Source: a virus
Direction: 5' to 3' (one strand)
IMG/VR virus record: IMGVR_UViG_3300047472_000056
Location: 1 to 28,744 of that record
DNA: 28,744 bases
Made by a program: the position numbers and the translations under genes. This document shows, piece by piece, positions 8,223-15,065 of this stretch. Each line of letters opens with the position of its first letter. Position 1 is the first letter of the stretch. Below the pieces are notes generated by a model. The model had not been told where the DNA came from. It saw only the letters and a list, made by a program, of their open reading frames with translations, and ran no database searches.

Positions 8223-8708
8223 TTAGAACATATCAATACTAACAGCTGGATTCTTCTTAGCTCTAGTAGGCTTAGTTGCAGCTGCTATCAGCTCAGTCTT
8301 GGTTTGGATTTGCAAACCCTTGACAATGATACCAATAGCATCTTCCTCCAGAGTAGTAACAAGCTCAGGATCAGCACGAAGCTGCTTATGAATCTGCATC
8401 AGCAACACTGGCATAGTAGGATGCTGATTGTGAATAGCTTCCGCAAGAGAGTTCATCTTAGCCAGAAAATCTAAGTGATCAATCTCTGTAGTCTTGGAAG
8501 TACCTAAGACAGTAGGTGCGTTAATAGTAGGTGCAGGAGCAGAGCTAACAGTGCTGCCGCTATTCCCGCTAGCGCCCCCAGTAGTAGCCACTTGAGTATT
8601 AGTTTCATTAGTTACCTGTACTGTAGGAGTAGTTACTACTGGAGTATCAGTAGGAACAGTTTTCTGCGCAGCTAACTTAGCTTTGAGTGCCGCAAGATCT
8701 ATAGGCAT
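8223..8708 (-). CDS. Phage protein with disordered Thr/Pro-rich linker and helical C-domain, 161 aa
   Basis: The N-terminal helix LAALKAKLAAQ is followed by a low-complexity linker rich in Thr, Val, Pro, Gly and Ser (about residues 17-70). A conserved-looking helical domain comes next (DHLDFLAKMNSLAEAIHNQ, LLMQIHKQLRADPEL, EEDAIGIIVKGLQIQTKTELIAA), then a basic stretch and the hydrophobic end SIDMF. I recall similar hypothetical proteins beside phage polymerase and Sak4 genes, but no function is established. The SD GAGGTG lies 4 bases before the ATG. The final SIDMF resembles a short partner-binding tail; this is only a resemblance. Confidence 0.83.
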   Translation of the reverse strand: MPIDLAALKAKLAAQKTVPTDTPVVTTPTVQVTNETNTQVATTGGASGNSGSTVSSAPAPTINAPTVLGTSKTTEIDHLDFLAKMNSLAEAIHNQHPTMPVLLMQIHKQLRADPELVTTLEEDAIGIIVKGLQIQTKTELIAAATKPTRAKKNPAVSIDMF

Positions 8709-8736
8709 CTTTCACCTCATTACTAAAAATATACGA

Positions 8737-9042
8737 TTAAAAAGGAATGTCATCATCCGTGCCCACAGTGCCAAAGGCAGGTGAGCTAGGAGCTGGCTTA
8801 TAGGTTGGAAGATGCATCCAGTCTTTCTGCTTCAGAATCCACTCAGACGCAAAGATAACTGCATCTCCAGAGCCATCTCGCAGGATAGAGATACTACTAA
8901 TTTGAGACTTAGGAAGCCAAGCTTCAAGCTCTTCATCTTCAGGTGTTAATGCATCAGGATTCCTAGCTACAAATAAAATAGCCTTTCCTGTGTCTCGTTT
9001 AATCATGCCACGAATAGCACGATAGATATTATTGTAAGCCAT
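8737..9042 (-). CDS. Small OB-like protein with SSB-type acidic tip DDDIPF, 101 aa
   Basis: The last six residues are DDDIPF, the same as the acidic tip of E. coli SSB that recruits RecQ, PriA, RecO, ExoI and other partners. They are preceded by a Pro/Ser/Gly linker (YKPAPSSPAFGTVGT), as in SSB. The body has a strand pattern KAILFVA, EAWLPKSQIS, ISILRDG and AVIFASEWILKQK, reminiscent of small OB or WYL-like barrels in phage proteins. The inferred role is ssDNA binding, or decoying and recruiting host SSB partners. Start: an open frame extends to 9096, but the ATG at 9042 has GGAG 8 bases upstream and avoids overlapping the previous gene, which stops at 9059. Confidence 0.82.
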   Translation of the reverse strand: MAYNNIYRAIRGMIKRDTGKAILFVARNPDALTPEDEELEAWLPKSQISSISILRDGSGDAVIFASEWILKQKDWMHLPTYKPAPSSPAFGTVGTDDDIPF

Positions 9043-9058
9043 CTTGGGTTCTCCGATC

Positions 9059-9313
9059 TTATAAGTCAGTGACAGTAAGCGCACTCGTATCATCATAAGT
9101 ACGCAAGAAAATTCTAACTCTAGCAGCTTCTGCTAATGGCTTCAGAATATACCGCTTCTTCTGTTCAGCTGCCAATAGTTTAAAAGCTGTGTCCCTGTCC
9201 TTAAGATTAATAAGTCCTTTCAGTACTCGCTTTTGAAGTGGTACAGGGATAGCTAAAGTAACGTGACCGTCTCTCTTCAGCGCTTCCCAGATAGGAGCGT
9301 ACTTATTTGCCAT
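9059..9313 (-). CDS. Hypothetical basic protein, 84 aa, first gene of the recombination operon
   Basis: Unrecognised basic protein with a run RVLKGLINLKDRDTAFKLLAAEQKKRYILK and a C-terminal strand region VRIFLRTYDDTSALTVTDL. It is the promoter-proximal gene of the operon that leads to the SSB-tip protein, nuclease, Sak4-like ATPase and polymerase. It lies downstream of the structured leader 9314-9640. The Shine-Dalgarno is poor (AAGAG, 13 bases away), unlike most genes here, which leaves room for structure-dependent control of its translation. Confidence 0.78.
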   Translation of the reverse strand: MANKYAPIWEALKRDGHVTLAIPVPLQKRVLKGLINLKDRDTAFKLLAAEQKKRYILKPLAEAARVRIFLRTYDDTSALTVTDL

Positions 9314-9399
9314 CGTAGTGGACTCTTGGGATTTTAGTATTAGTATATCCTAGCTATAGTTATTATTTGTACGGGCTAGGTGCGTTCATGTATTGCTAT

Positions 9400-9476
9400 C
9401 TTATATAGTTCCCATTAACCGTGATGAGATTAACTTGGCTGAGGAGGTAAGCTCTAGCTAATGAGAACTATATAAG
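9400..9476. other. Long hairpin, 17 bp stem with one mismatch
   Basis: CTTATATAGTTC (9400-9411) pairs perfectly with GAACTATATAAG (9465-9476). After one mismatch, CATTA (9413-9417) pairs with TAATG (9459-9463). The loop is 41 bases. There is no U-run at either side, so it is not a terminator. It is not a tRNA: there is no 7-bp acceptor stem or CCA context. Confidence 0.7.
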
Positions 9477-9477
9477 A

Positions 9478-9533
9478 GGACTGCATCTTAATCTTCGCTC
9501 ATCCTATTAGGCGAGTAAAGCTAAGCGCAGTCC
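9478..9533. other. Second hairpin adjacent to the first
   Basis: GGACTGC (9478-9484) pairs with GCAGTCC (9527-9533). Inside, CTTA pairs with TAAG and CT(T)CGC with GCGAG, separated by small internal loops. It starts one base after the first hairpin ends, so the two could stack. The pairing works on either strand; in the leftward transcript it would lie in the leader of the recombination operon. Confidence 0.6.
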
Positions 9534-9560
9534 GTGCGTGAAAAGGAGATATGTTATATA

Positions 9561-9579
9561 TTATTTCATGATAGCCTCC
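9561..9579 (-). CDS. Two-codon minigene ATG-AAA-TAA with strong ribosome site (candidate)
   Basis: On the minus strand GGAGG (9579-9575) is followed after 5 bases by ATG (9569-9567), AAA and TAA (9563-9561). The ribosome site is one of the best in the window but the reading frame is only Met-Lys. An in-frame ATG also exists four codons upstream (MEAIMK) but lacks its own ribosome site. Phage lambda bar minigenes (Met-Ile) are known to trap tRNA as peptidyl-tRNA; a similar effect, or a leader-peptide control of the operon downstream, is inference. Confidence 0.4.
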
Positions 9580-9635
9580 ATAAGATTCAATATAAGGGAA
9601 AAATTTTATTTAAATGCACTTAAGAAAATGCAGAT

Positions 9636-9673
9636 AAATAAAAGGACTCCAAAGAACTTAATCAGTGGAGTCC
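9636..9673 (-). terminator. Rho-independent terminator of the 291-aa gene
   Basis: On the minus strand GGACTCC (9673-9667) pairs with GGAGTCC (9650-9644) across a 16-base loop and is followed by TTTTATTTAT. It starts 25 bases beyond the stop of the gene at 9699. Confidence 0.8.
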
Positions 9674-9698
9674 CATGTAACTAACTACTAACTAGCAA

Positions 9699-10574
9699 TT
9701 AAGCCAGTGCAGCAAGCAGATTGGTTTCATCCGTATTCAACAGCTTTTCCAGCTTCTGTTGCAGGAACTCGATGCAAGGAGTGAGAGTTTCACCTTGCGC
9801 AGTGTTCTGAGCGTAGATAGCCAGCTGACCTTCCAACAGTTTAAGAACAGGCTTGTTGGTAACGGCGCCAGCAAACTTATTCTGGAAGACTTTAGCTGCC
9901 ATCTCAACAGCCTCTTTCTTCTTACCAGTAAGGCCCGGCATGATTTCCACGTAGTCTTTCGCAAAGTCTTCCCACAGTTCTTTGCTGATACCACCGCCAC
10001 GACGTTCTGCTTTCGGCAGGTTAGCAATCTTAACCCACGACAGATTCTCGTACGGGAAGTTATTAGCGTTTGCTTCTTCATGCTCGTTAATCCAGTCACG
10101 AGCTTGCTCAACAACTACGCCACCAACAGCTTCCAGCAACAGATCCAGTTGCTTCTGATCGCCAGATTCCAGAATAGCGATAATACCTTCAACGCTAGGA
10201 GTAGGAACAGGAATGGTAACAGTCGGGCGCTTGGTTTCTACCTTGCTGACAGAACCATCAGGATTCTTAACTTCGTTGGTAACTTTGCGGAAGTAGAAGT
10301 TGGTTTCCTTAATGTCCACAAGGTTGTTAAACTTGGCTTTGATACCTTCAATACGAGCAGCTTTTTGCTCATCAGTTTCTGCTTTGGATTCGTTGCTTGC
10401 GTTAGCAGCATTGGTATCATCGGAAGCAGTAGGAGTACCAGCTGCGGCATTAGCAGCATTAGCGATGCCAGCATCACCACCATTACCACCAGTAGCTTCA
10501 GGATTAGCTTGCTGATACAGACCAGTAGCCAGAGCAGCGATAGCCAGCATTGCGAAACGATTAGTACGGATCAT
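9699..10574 (-). CDS. Phage protein of unknown function with own promoter and terminator, 291 aa
   Basis: The N-terminus has a short hydrophobic stretch (RFAMLAIAALATGLY), then about 55 residues rich in Ala, Asn, Gly and Thr that look disordered. A folded acidic domain of about 220 residues follows (KFNNLVDIKETNFYFRKV, VPTPSVEGIIAILESGDQKQLDLLLEAV, ARDWINEHEE). I recall homologues as conserved hypothetical proteins in other phages, without a proven role. It forms a single-gene transcription unit with a near-consensus sigma-70 promoter (10681-10709) and a terminator (9636-9673), which suggests high early expression. Its codons are more C/G-ending than those of the neighbouring small genes, resembling the major capsid gene, again consistent with strong expression. 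The hydrophobic start could be a signal or membrane segment, but it is short. Confidence 0.9.
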   Translation of the reverse strand: MIRTNRFAMLAIAALATGLYQQANPEATGGNGGDAGIANAANAAAGTPTASDDTNAANASNESKAETDEQKAARIEGIKAKFNNLVDIKETNFYFRKVTNEVKNPDGSVSKVETKRPTVTIPVPTPSVEGIIAILESGDQKQLDLLLEAVGGVVVEQARDWINEHEEANANNFPYENLSWVKIANLPKAERRGGGISKELWEDFAKDYVEIMPGLTGKKKEAVEMAAKVFQNKFAGAVTNKPVLKLLEGQLAIYAQNTAQGETLTPCIEFLQQKLEKLLNTDETNLLAALA

Positions 10575-10663
10575 GATTGTTCCTATCTATTAGAAGTTGT
10601 TAGCTCTTGCACTAGGTGGCTAACTTTACCATTGGGATTAACAAGTTGTTGCGGGCAATAGTT

Positions 10664-10716
10664 CCCCCACAAGAGAGCCCATTATGCCAGGTAGCAGGGC
10701 GACTGTCAAGTGGGGG
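10664..10716 (-). promoter_or_regulatory. Inverted repeat framing the promoter (operator candidate)
   Basis: GTGGGGG (10710-10716) lies just upstream of the -35 box and CCCCCAC (10664-10670) lies near +5 to +10. The two 7-bp arms are perfectly complementary and enclose the whole promoter. G/C runs of this kind are rare in this AT-rich sequence. A repressor or looping site is inferred. Confidence 0.45.
10681..10709 (-). promoter_or_regulatory. Sigma-70 promoter for the 291-aa gene
   Basis: On the minus strand TTGACA (10709-10704) and CATAAT (10686-10681) are separated by 17 bases. This is the closest match to consensus seen in the window. Transcription would start near 10674, about 100 bases before the ATG at 10574. 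Confidence 0.85.
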
Positions 10717-10748
10717 TCTATAGAGTTAGTTATAAGTGCAATCTTACA

Positions 10749-10994
10749 TTACTTAATAAGAGTTACTTGCTCAGTGTAGTCAATAACAGCTGCTCGTATT
10801 CCATAATAAGCTATATATTTATCTCCTGTTGAATGGTTATCGTGTATAAATACTCCTTTTAAGAATACTCTTTGAAACATCTGTTTAGCTGGATGACGTA
10901 ACCAATCTTCTAATCTATTTTTAAGTTCTTGTTTAGTATAGATGTCTGGCATATCAGCTTCAGTGTAAGCTATTCCATTAAGTTCTAAGCTCAT
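10749..10994 (-). CDS. Hypothetical protein, 81 aa
   Basis: Unrecognised small protein containing DIYTKQELKNRLEDWLRHPAKQ, probably helical, followed by strands QRVFLKGVFI and YIAYYGIRAAVIDY. Its ATG overlaps the stop of the helicase gene (ATGA, 10991-10994), which implies translational coupling to the helicase. No terminator hairpin is visible between it and the next promoter. Confidence 0.8.
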   Translation of the reverse strand: MSLELNGIAYTEADMPDIYTKQELKNRLEDWLRHPAKQMFQRVFLKGVFIHDNHSTGDKYIAYYGIRAAVIDYTEQVTLIK

Positions 10995-12805
10995 ACCAGC
11001 CTCCCTTCTGCTTTCTGTGCTTCTACCTTACCTTTGAAGAACTCTGCTTTCTCTGCAAGAGTATTCCCTTTAATTCTTTGCGAGTTAATACCATTAGTAA
11101 AACTCTCTGGCTCGCAGATCACATACAATTCTTCTCGCGCCCTAGTAACAGCGGTATAAAGTAGCTCACGAGAGAGCATAGTTGCGTGCGATTGATGCAG
11201 TAACAAGAATACTTTCCTGAACTCAGAACCTTGGCTCTTGTGAACAGTGAGACAGAAGGCATGAATCAGAGCATTCAAATCCCCTGCAGTTTCAAGAGTA
11301 GTTTCATAGTTCCGCTCAGTTAGCATCACTTTAATCTTGTGGCTAGCTTGCCTTACTCTGTCCTCTCCATCACCACCTTTAGCAGCTACTTGAGAAAGCA
11401 AGAAATCAATATCACCAGCGCCATCATCTTCTAAGTGGTGAGTAGCTTCTTTGCCGCCTTCAGAGTTATACCCCCAGTAATCAAGATACTTACTCTCAGC
11501 TTGAGGCATGGCACCAGTATAGCTAGGATTCTTTTCAATGCCAATAATTACTGCATCTTCTTTATCTACCAGTACTTTATCACCAACAGCAAGATACAGC
11601 TTGTTAAAGCCTGCAACTACTTCCCACACAGTTTCTCCACGCTGCCTAGCTAAGTGCTGAGCAATGTGCTTATTCAGTTCAATAGTGCCGCAAGACTTAT
11701 TAAAGGGCATTAGGATCATATCATCTTCTGGATTGTAATGACCATGATCAATTGCTTGCGTCATGAACTTAGCAAGAGTTAGTAGCGCCGTATCTGCCGC
11801 AAGTTTCTTCTTCCAAGGATGAATGGTGAGCTGTTTTTCAACTTTCCAATCTGTATACTCAACGAGAGGAATTGGATTACCTGACAGTATCCTATGCGCA
11901 AGTCTAATAATTGGGCTTTCGAGAGCTTGACGGTAAACTTCGGTAAGCTCAACAACTGGTAATTCCAGCATCTTAAAGCCCAATATGGCACTGCCGAATA
12001 CTGGTGGCAATTGCTGAATATCACCCAAGAAAATGAATTGGCAGTCAGATGGAAGCGCTTCTTTAAGTTCATTAAATAACTCCACAGATACCATTGATGC
12101 TTCTTCGATGATACAAGTTCTAATAGTTTTAGGAAGCGGCCTGAACATATTACGAGTAGGTTCAAACCGCATAGTTTTCTTAGTATCCCCAGTTACAGTA
12201 TCAATTTCATCATAATAAACTGGCTCATATTCAAGCAGTGCGTGAATAGTAAGGCAATTATTTTTCATATCCTCACTTACTGCTCTACGAATATTGCTAA
12301 CAGCACGACGAGTAAAAGATACAACAACAATGCCCGGCGTATTAGGCATAAGAAACTTGTGACCATCAGGTTCAAGAAGTCCTGCTTTTCCTTTACGGAT
12401 AAGGGAACCAACTGTTCCTTGCTGACAGGTAGTTTTACCAGTACCTGCCGCTCCGATAAGAACCGCACTTCTTCCATTTCCTGCAAGCTCAACGAACTGT
12501 TTTTGTTTTTCATTATAGGTAATAGCTTTGCCGTACTTATCATAAACAGTGTAGTCATCCAGATTGCTAGATCCTGCACTTGGTACATGCATGTGAGTTA
12601 TACTATTAGTAAGTACAAGTACCTCAGTTACAGAACCAACTTGATCAGAAGAGATTTGCTCTTCAACAGTTACACCAGACATATTAGCAGCCCCAATTAC
12701 TTCTTGGTGCCTGCGCGCCTGTTCTTCCGAGATAGTACCTTTATTGCGCATAGTAGCTACAAGCTGCGCAAGTCTTTCCTTACTGAGAGTTTTAGTTGTG
12801 GCCAT
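10991..12805 (-). CDS. SF1B DNA helicase, RecD/Dda-like
   Basis: Helicase of 604 residues. Seen: Walker A GAAGTGKTT (118-126), Walker B IIEEAS (232-237, with EE in place of the usual DE), motif III GDIQQLPP (261-268), VYRQ (290-293), motif V-like TVHKSQGSEF (520-529) and motif VI YTAVTRARE (550-558). These are the hallmarks of the RecD2/Dda group of 5'-3' helicases. The N-terminal 95 residues are not helicase-like and include a helical region with many Gln and Glu. T4 Dda acts in origin melting and fork restart; a similar role is inferred here. The gene overlaps both neighbours (13 bases upstream, 4 downstream) in the operon served by the 14666-14694 promoter. Confidence 0.95.
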   Translation of the reverse strand: MATTKTLSKERLAQLVATMRNKGTISEEQARRHQEVIGAANMSGVTVEEQISSDQVGSVTEVLVLTNSITHMHVPSAGSSNLDDYTVYDKYGKAITYNEKQKQFVELAGNGRSAVLIGAAGTGKTTCQQGTVGSLIRKGKAGLLEPDGHKFLMPNTPGIVVVSFTRRAVSNIRRAVSEDMKNNCLTIHALLEYEPVYYDEIDTVTGDTKKTMRFEPTRNMFRPLPKTIRTCIIEEASMVSVELFNELKEALPSDCQFIFLGDIQQLPPVFGSAILGFKMLELPVVELTEVYRQALESPIIRLAHRILSGNPIPLVEYTDWKVEKQLTIHPWKKKLAADTALLTLAKFMTQAIDHGHYNPEDDMILMPFNKSCGTIELNKHIAQHLARQRGETVWEVVAGFNKLYLAVGDKVLVDKEDAVIIGIEKNPSYTGAMPQAESKYLDYWGYNSEGGKEATHHLEDDGAGDIDFLLSQVAAKGGDGEDRVRQASHKIKVMLTERNYETTLETAGDLNALIHAFCLTVHKSQGSEFRKVFLLLHQSHATMLSRELLYTAVTRAREELYVICEPESFTNGINSQRIKGNTLAEKAEFFKGKVEAQKAEGRLV

Positions 12806-13019
12806 TTTTCTTTTCCTGGTTATTAGCTTTAGTTTGTTCGATCACGCTAGTAATAACTCTGTCGTGAAACTTTTGGATAATTGCGTGTAGCTCAACTGGA
12901 TGTACTTCACTCAGATGGCTATCTGTTCTTACTAACATTAGATGCACGCCATTATCTGCAAGATGCTGTAAGAATGCAGCTACAGTTAGGCGGATATTTG
13001 CAAGTTCCTGAACATTCAT
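12792..13019 (-). CDS. Hypothetical protein, 75 aa
   Basis: Short, mostly helical protein, His- and Val-rich, ending in a polar tail (KANNQEKKNGHN). I do not recognise a family. It overlaps the preceding gene by 4 bases (ATGA) and the helicase by 14, so it is tightly coupled to helicase expression. No catalytic motif, cysteine or membrane segment is present. Confidence 0.8.
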   Translation of the reverse strand: MNVQELANIRLTVAAFLQHLADNGVHLMLVRTDSHLSEVHPVELHAIIQKFHDRVITSVIEQTKANNQEKKNGHN

Positions 13020-13414
13020 TGTGTTACTCCAGCATCTACAATTTCTACAAGCGCATAAGGCTCTAAGTTAAATTCATCTTGAGCAGCGCGTAAAGAGATT
13101 CTTACTTCTTTAGCTCGTTTAACTGCATACGGATTGCAATTGTGATAGATAACTGCATAGCGATGCTGAGCAATATTAGGAACAACACTACGAATAGTGA
13201 TGGTTCCGTCGGTGAGAGCATTAGCAAATTCTGTGCCAGTGAAATGCCTCATCTGATAAATCTTCAATCCCGGTAGATACTTGTCTGCAACGTGAAAGTT
13301 ATTACGCATCTGATCGCCAAGCTGATACTTATTAAAGCCATAAGTAGCTATCAGTGCAGCTTGCGGAATAGTTTTAGATTGAGTGGCCACGATAGTCTTC
13401 CTCAAAGTATTCAT
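13016..13414 (-). CDS. Hypothetical protein, 132 aa
   Basis: Unrecognised alpha/beta protein with a Lys/Gln-containing N-terminus, a segment HFTGTEFANALTDGTITIRS, and strands AQHRYAVIYHNC and YALVEIVDAG. Start choice is uncertain. An ATG at 13429 overlaps the previous gene and encloses the GGAG site. The ATG at 13414 has that GGAG 9 bases upstream and begins 4 bases after the previous stop; a GTG at 13417 is also possible. I use 13414. Confidence 0.8.
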   Translation of the reverse strand: MNTLRKTIVATQSKTIPQAALIATYGFNKYQLGDQMRNNFHVADKYLPGLKIYQMRHFTGTEFANALTDGTITIRSVVPNIAQHRYAVIYHNCNPYAVKRAKEVRISLRAAQDEFNLEPYALVEIVDAGVTQ

Positions 13415-13418
13415 CACA

Positions 13419-14534
13419 TTATTCTCCATCTTTCTTATCTTCAGCGCGACGATTATATTCCACAGGTTCCCCGTTCTGAGTAACTACCTTAGTGGAATCA
13501 TCTAGTATCTTTTGAATTTCTTGTGACTTCTTATAATCTTGCGCCAGTCGCCAGTTAAGTTTAGCGCGAATAAATGCAAGCTTATTAGGATAGTCTTTCT
13601 CAACAGGTTCTTTTACTGGAGCAGAATCAATGAGTGCAAGCTTGTTGGCATCTTCAATGCTGGCATTTGCATCCAGAATTCTAAAGGTTGTACCATTACT
13701 ACCAATATCAATATCACCCAAATCCAGAAAGTTCTTCTTCCGCTCTGCACCAGCCCTAAGAAGAGACATAAGAGTATGAGCATAGATAGTGCCATGATAT
13801 ATGTATTCCTCGCAGTGTTCAATTAAGTCACGGAGATCAACTTCTGGAATGTTCCAGATACTTTCAGTCTTGGCGCAGGCAATAATGATTCGTTTCCAGT
13901 AATCTGCCATCCTCTCTGGTTTATCAAACTCATTAAGAACAATATAATCAGCATGCTTATCGAATGCACCAGCATCATAAGCCCAATCAGCAATACGATT
14001 AGCGTACTGTGATATGTCTTTAGTCTGATCTTTAATCCACTTCTCAAGAATACTTTCTTTTCTTTCTAATCGTTCAAGAGCAGAAGCAGTACGATAGCCA
14101 TCATCGTAATTCTTAAATGCTTCCTCCCAGATTTTAATCCAGTCAGGAGAAGAACCTAAATCTTTAGTATCAGGAGAGATAACAAAGTGAGGCAGATGCA
14201 GGACTTCTTTAACTCTGCTAGGGCCAGTATGATAGATTCTATCTACCATCTTAACTAATGGCTCCATATTCTGCGCCACAATAGATGCGGTATCTTTACT
14301 CATAGTAGCAGGAACTCTGAAGTCCATAAGTCCTGTGCTATTAAACAGAGCAAGATAGAGGAGATAATTTTCAACTGGATTCATATCACCATCAAGCCAG
14401 CGAGGTGTAATGTCCAGTAACTTTGATGTGGGAATATCAAAGATAGGATGATGTGCTTCACGAGATGTAAGATACACCTGCATGAAGTCAGTACGAAATT
14501 CAATGCCACTAATGGCGCACAGAACTTTAGCCAT
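13419..14534 (-). CDS. Phage protein of unknown function, 371 aa, operon leader
   Basis: The N-terminus reads MAKVLCAISGIEF, followed by regions rich in aromatic and charged residues (YLTSREAHHPIFDIP, VENYLLYLALFNSTGLMDFRVP). A long helical middle follows (ALERLERKESILEKWIKDQTKDISQYANRIADW), then a charged C-terminal tail. I recall similar conserved phage proteins without assigned function; no nucleotide-binding or nuclease motif is visible. Start: an open frame extends to 14585, but the ATG at 14534 has AGGAG 5 bases upstream. It is the first gene after a good promoter (14666-14694) and precedes the RecD-like helicase, so a replication-related role is possible. Confidence 0.87.
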   Translation of the reverse strand: MAKVLCAISGIEFRTDFMQVYLTSREAHHPIFDIPTSKLLDITPRWLDGDMNPVENYLLYLALFNSTGLMDFRVPATMSKDTASIVAQNMEPLVKMVDRIYHTGPSRVKEVLHLPHFVISPDTKDLGSSPDWIKIWEEAFKNYDDGYRTASALERLERKESILEKWIKDQTKDISQYANRIADWAYDAGAFDKHADYIVLNEFDKPERMADYWKRIIIACAKTESIWNIPEVDLRDLIEHCEEYIYHGTIYAHTLMSLLRAGAERKKNFLDLGDIDIGSNGTTFRILDANASIEDANKLALIDSAPVKEPVEKDYPNKLAFIRAKLNWRLAQDYKKSQEIQKILDDSTKVVTQNGEPVEYNRRAEDKKDGE

Positions 14535-14665
14535 GATTACTCCTTTGATCGTTATTGTTAATACTGCTTGTCTTGCTATTGCCACATATGAATCTATGCA
14601 GCTATCTCTTGGCCCAATGTATGAGCTTATATTTTAGTGATACGAATTACAGGTGAAACTGTCTG

Positions 14666-14694
14666 AATATAACAGAAGCGAAAGGAAAAGTCAA
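14666..14694 (-). promoter_or_regulatory. Sigma-70 promoter for the helicase operon
   Basis: On the minus strand TTGACT (14694-14689) and TATATT (14671-14666) are 17 bases apart. The predicted start is near 14659, giving a leader of about 125 bases before ATG 14534. The site lies in the 115-base gap between genes. Confidence 0.8.
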
Positions 14695-14700
14695 GCGCCT

Positions 14701-14952
14701 TCATATAGAGTTAACAAGTGATTCAATGAGATACGCTTTAAACTGATTACGAGTTTCCAGTATCATATCCTTAGGTACATAATCAACTTCGTTAATAATA
14801 AATACCTTAAGCTTATAGCCAATTCCTTCAATGAGAACACGCTTACCATTTACTGTATCAGAGTATTGATAAAGCTTAGTACTTTGCTGAGCGTCATTAG
14901 CTACTTTAGTTGCAAAGTCAGTAGTTGCTTGTTGGATGCCACCAGTTGCCAT
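14701..14952 (-). CDS. Hypothetical protein, 83 aa
   Basis: Unrecognised protein with a helical, Ala/Thr/Gln-rich N-terminus, a strand pair KRVLIEGIGYKLKVFIINEV, and a C-terminal helix RNQFKAYLIESLVNS. It could be a small virion-free regulatory or inhibitor protein; nothing in the sequence decides. SD GAGGA, 4 bases before the ATG. It is the last gene of the operon begun at 17576, with the next promoter immediately downstream. Confidence 0.8.
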   Translation of the reverse strand: MATGGIQQATTDFATKVANDAQQSTKLYQYSDTVNGKRVLIEGIGYKLKVFIINEVDYVPKDMILETRNQFKAYLIESLVNSI

Positions 14953-15035
14953 GATTTCCTCACTAAATAAGTTAATATGGAATGGATGCCTCTTGCTAAT
15001 ACAAGTACTAACAACATCCCGATAGCACCACTCAC
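14901..15035 (-). CDS. Candidate small membrane protein, 44 aa (GTG start)
   Basis: The 113-base gap between two genes of an otherwise tightly packed operon is open in one frame and very hydrophobic: SGAIGMLLVLVLARGIHSILTY, then a basic segment VRKSWQL. It ends inside the next gene. Starts available are GTG 15035 or ATG 15017, and neither has a clear Shine-Dalgarno. The frame continues upstream to the stop of the previous gene with more hydrophobic codons. A single-pass membrane peptide is plausible but unproven. Confidence 0.35.
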   Translation of the reverse strand: MSGAIGMLLVLVLARGIHSILTYLVRKSWQLVASNKQLLTLQLK

Positions 15036-15065
15036 TAGGAAAGATGCTATCAGAAGTAGTGCTAG

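Larger units (their letters stand above)
9314..9640. other. Structured intergenic leader region
   Basis: This stretch separates the terminator of the 291-residue gene from the first gene of the recombination operon and has no ORF of normal size. It holds two adjacent hairpins (9400-9476 and 9478-9533) and a two-codon minigene with a strong ribosome site on the minus strand (9561-9579). No convincing -35/-10 pair was found reading left; the best -10-like sequence is TATACT near 9338-9348, without a good -35. The operon may therefore depend on read-through from upstream. Confidence 0.6.

Noticed and set aside
9400-9533. Possible tRNA or hammerhead ribozyme in the twin hairpins.
   Set aside because: No 7-bp acceptor stem, anticodon arm or T-loop motif. 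The TGATGA-like core lacks the GAAA partner needed for a hammerhead.
9543-9569. Plus-strand AAGGAG followed by ATG and five further codons.
   Set aside because: Spacing of 2 bases is too short for efficient initiation, and no rightward transcript is expected here.
9759-10661. 300-codon open frame antisense to the 291-aa gene.
   Set aside because: Same codon-bias effect. The sense gene has promoter, terminator and a protein-like composition.
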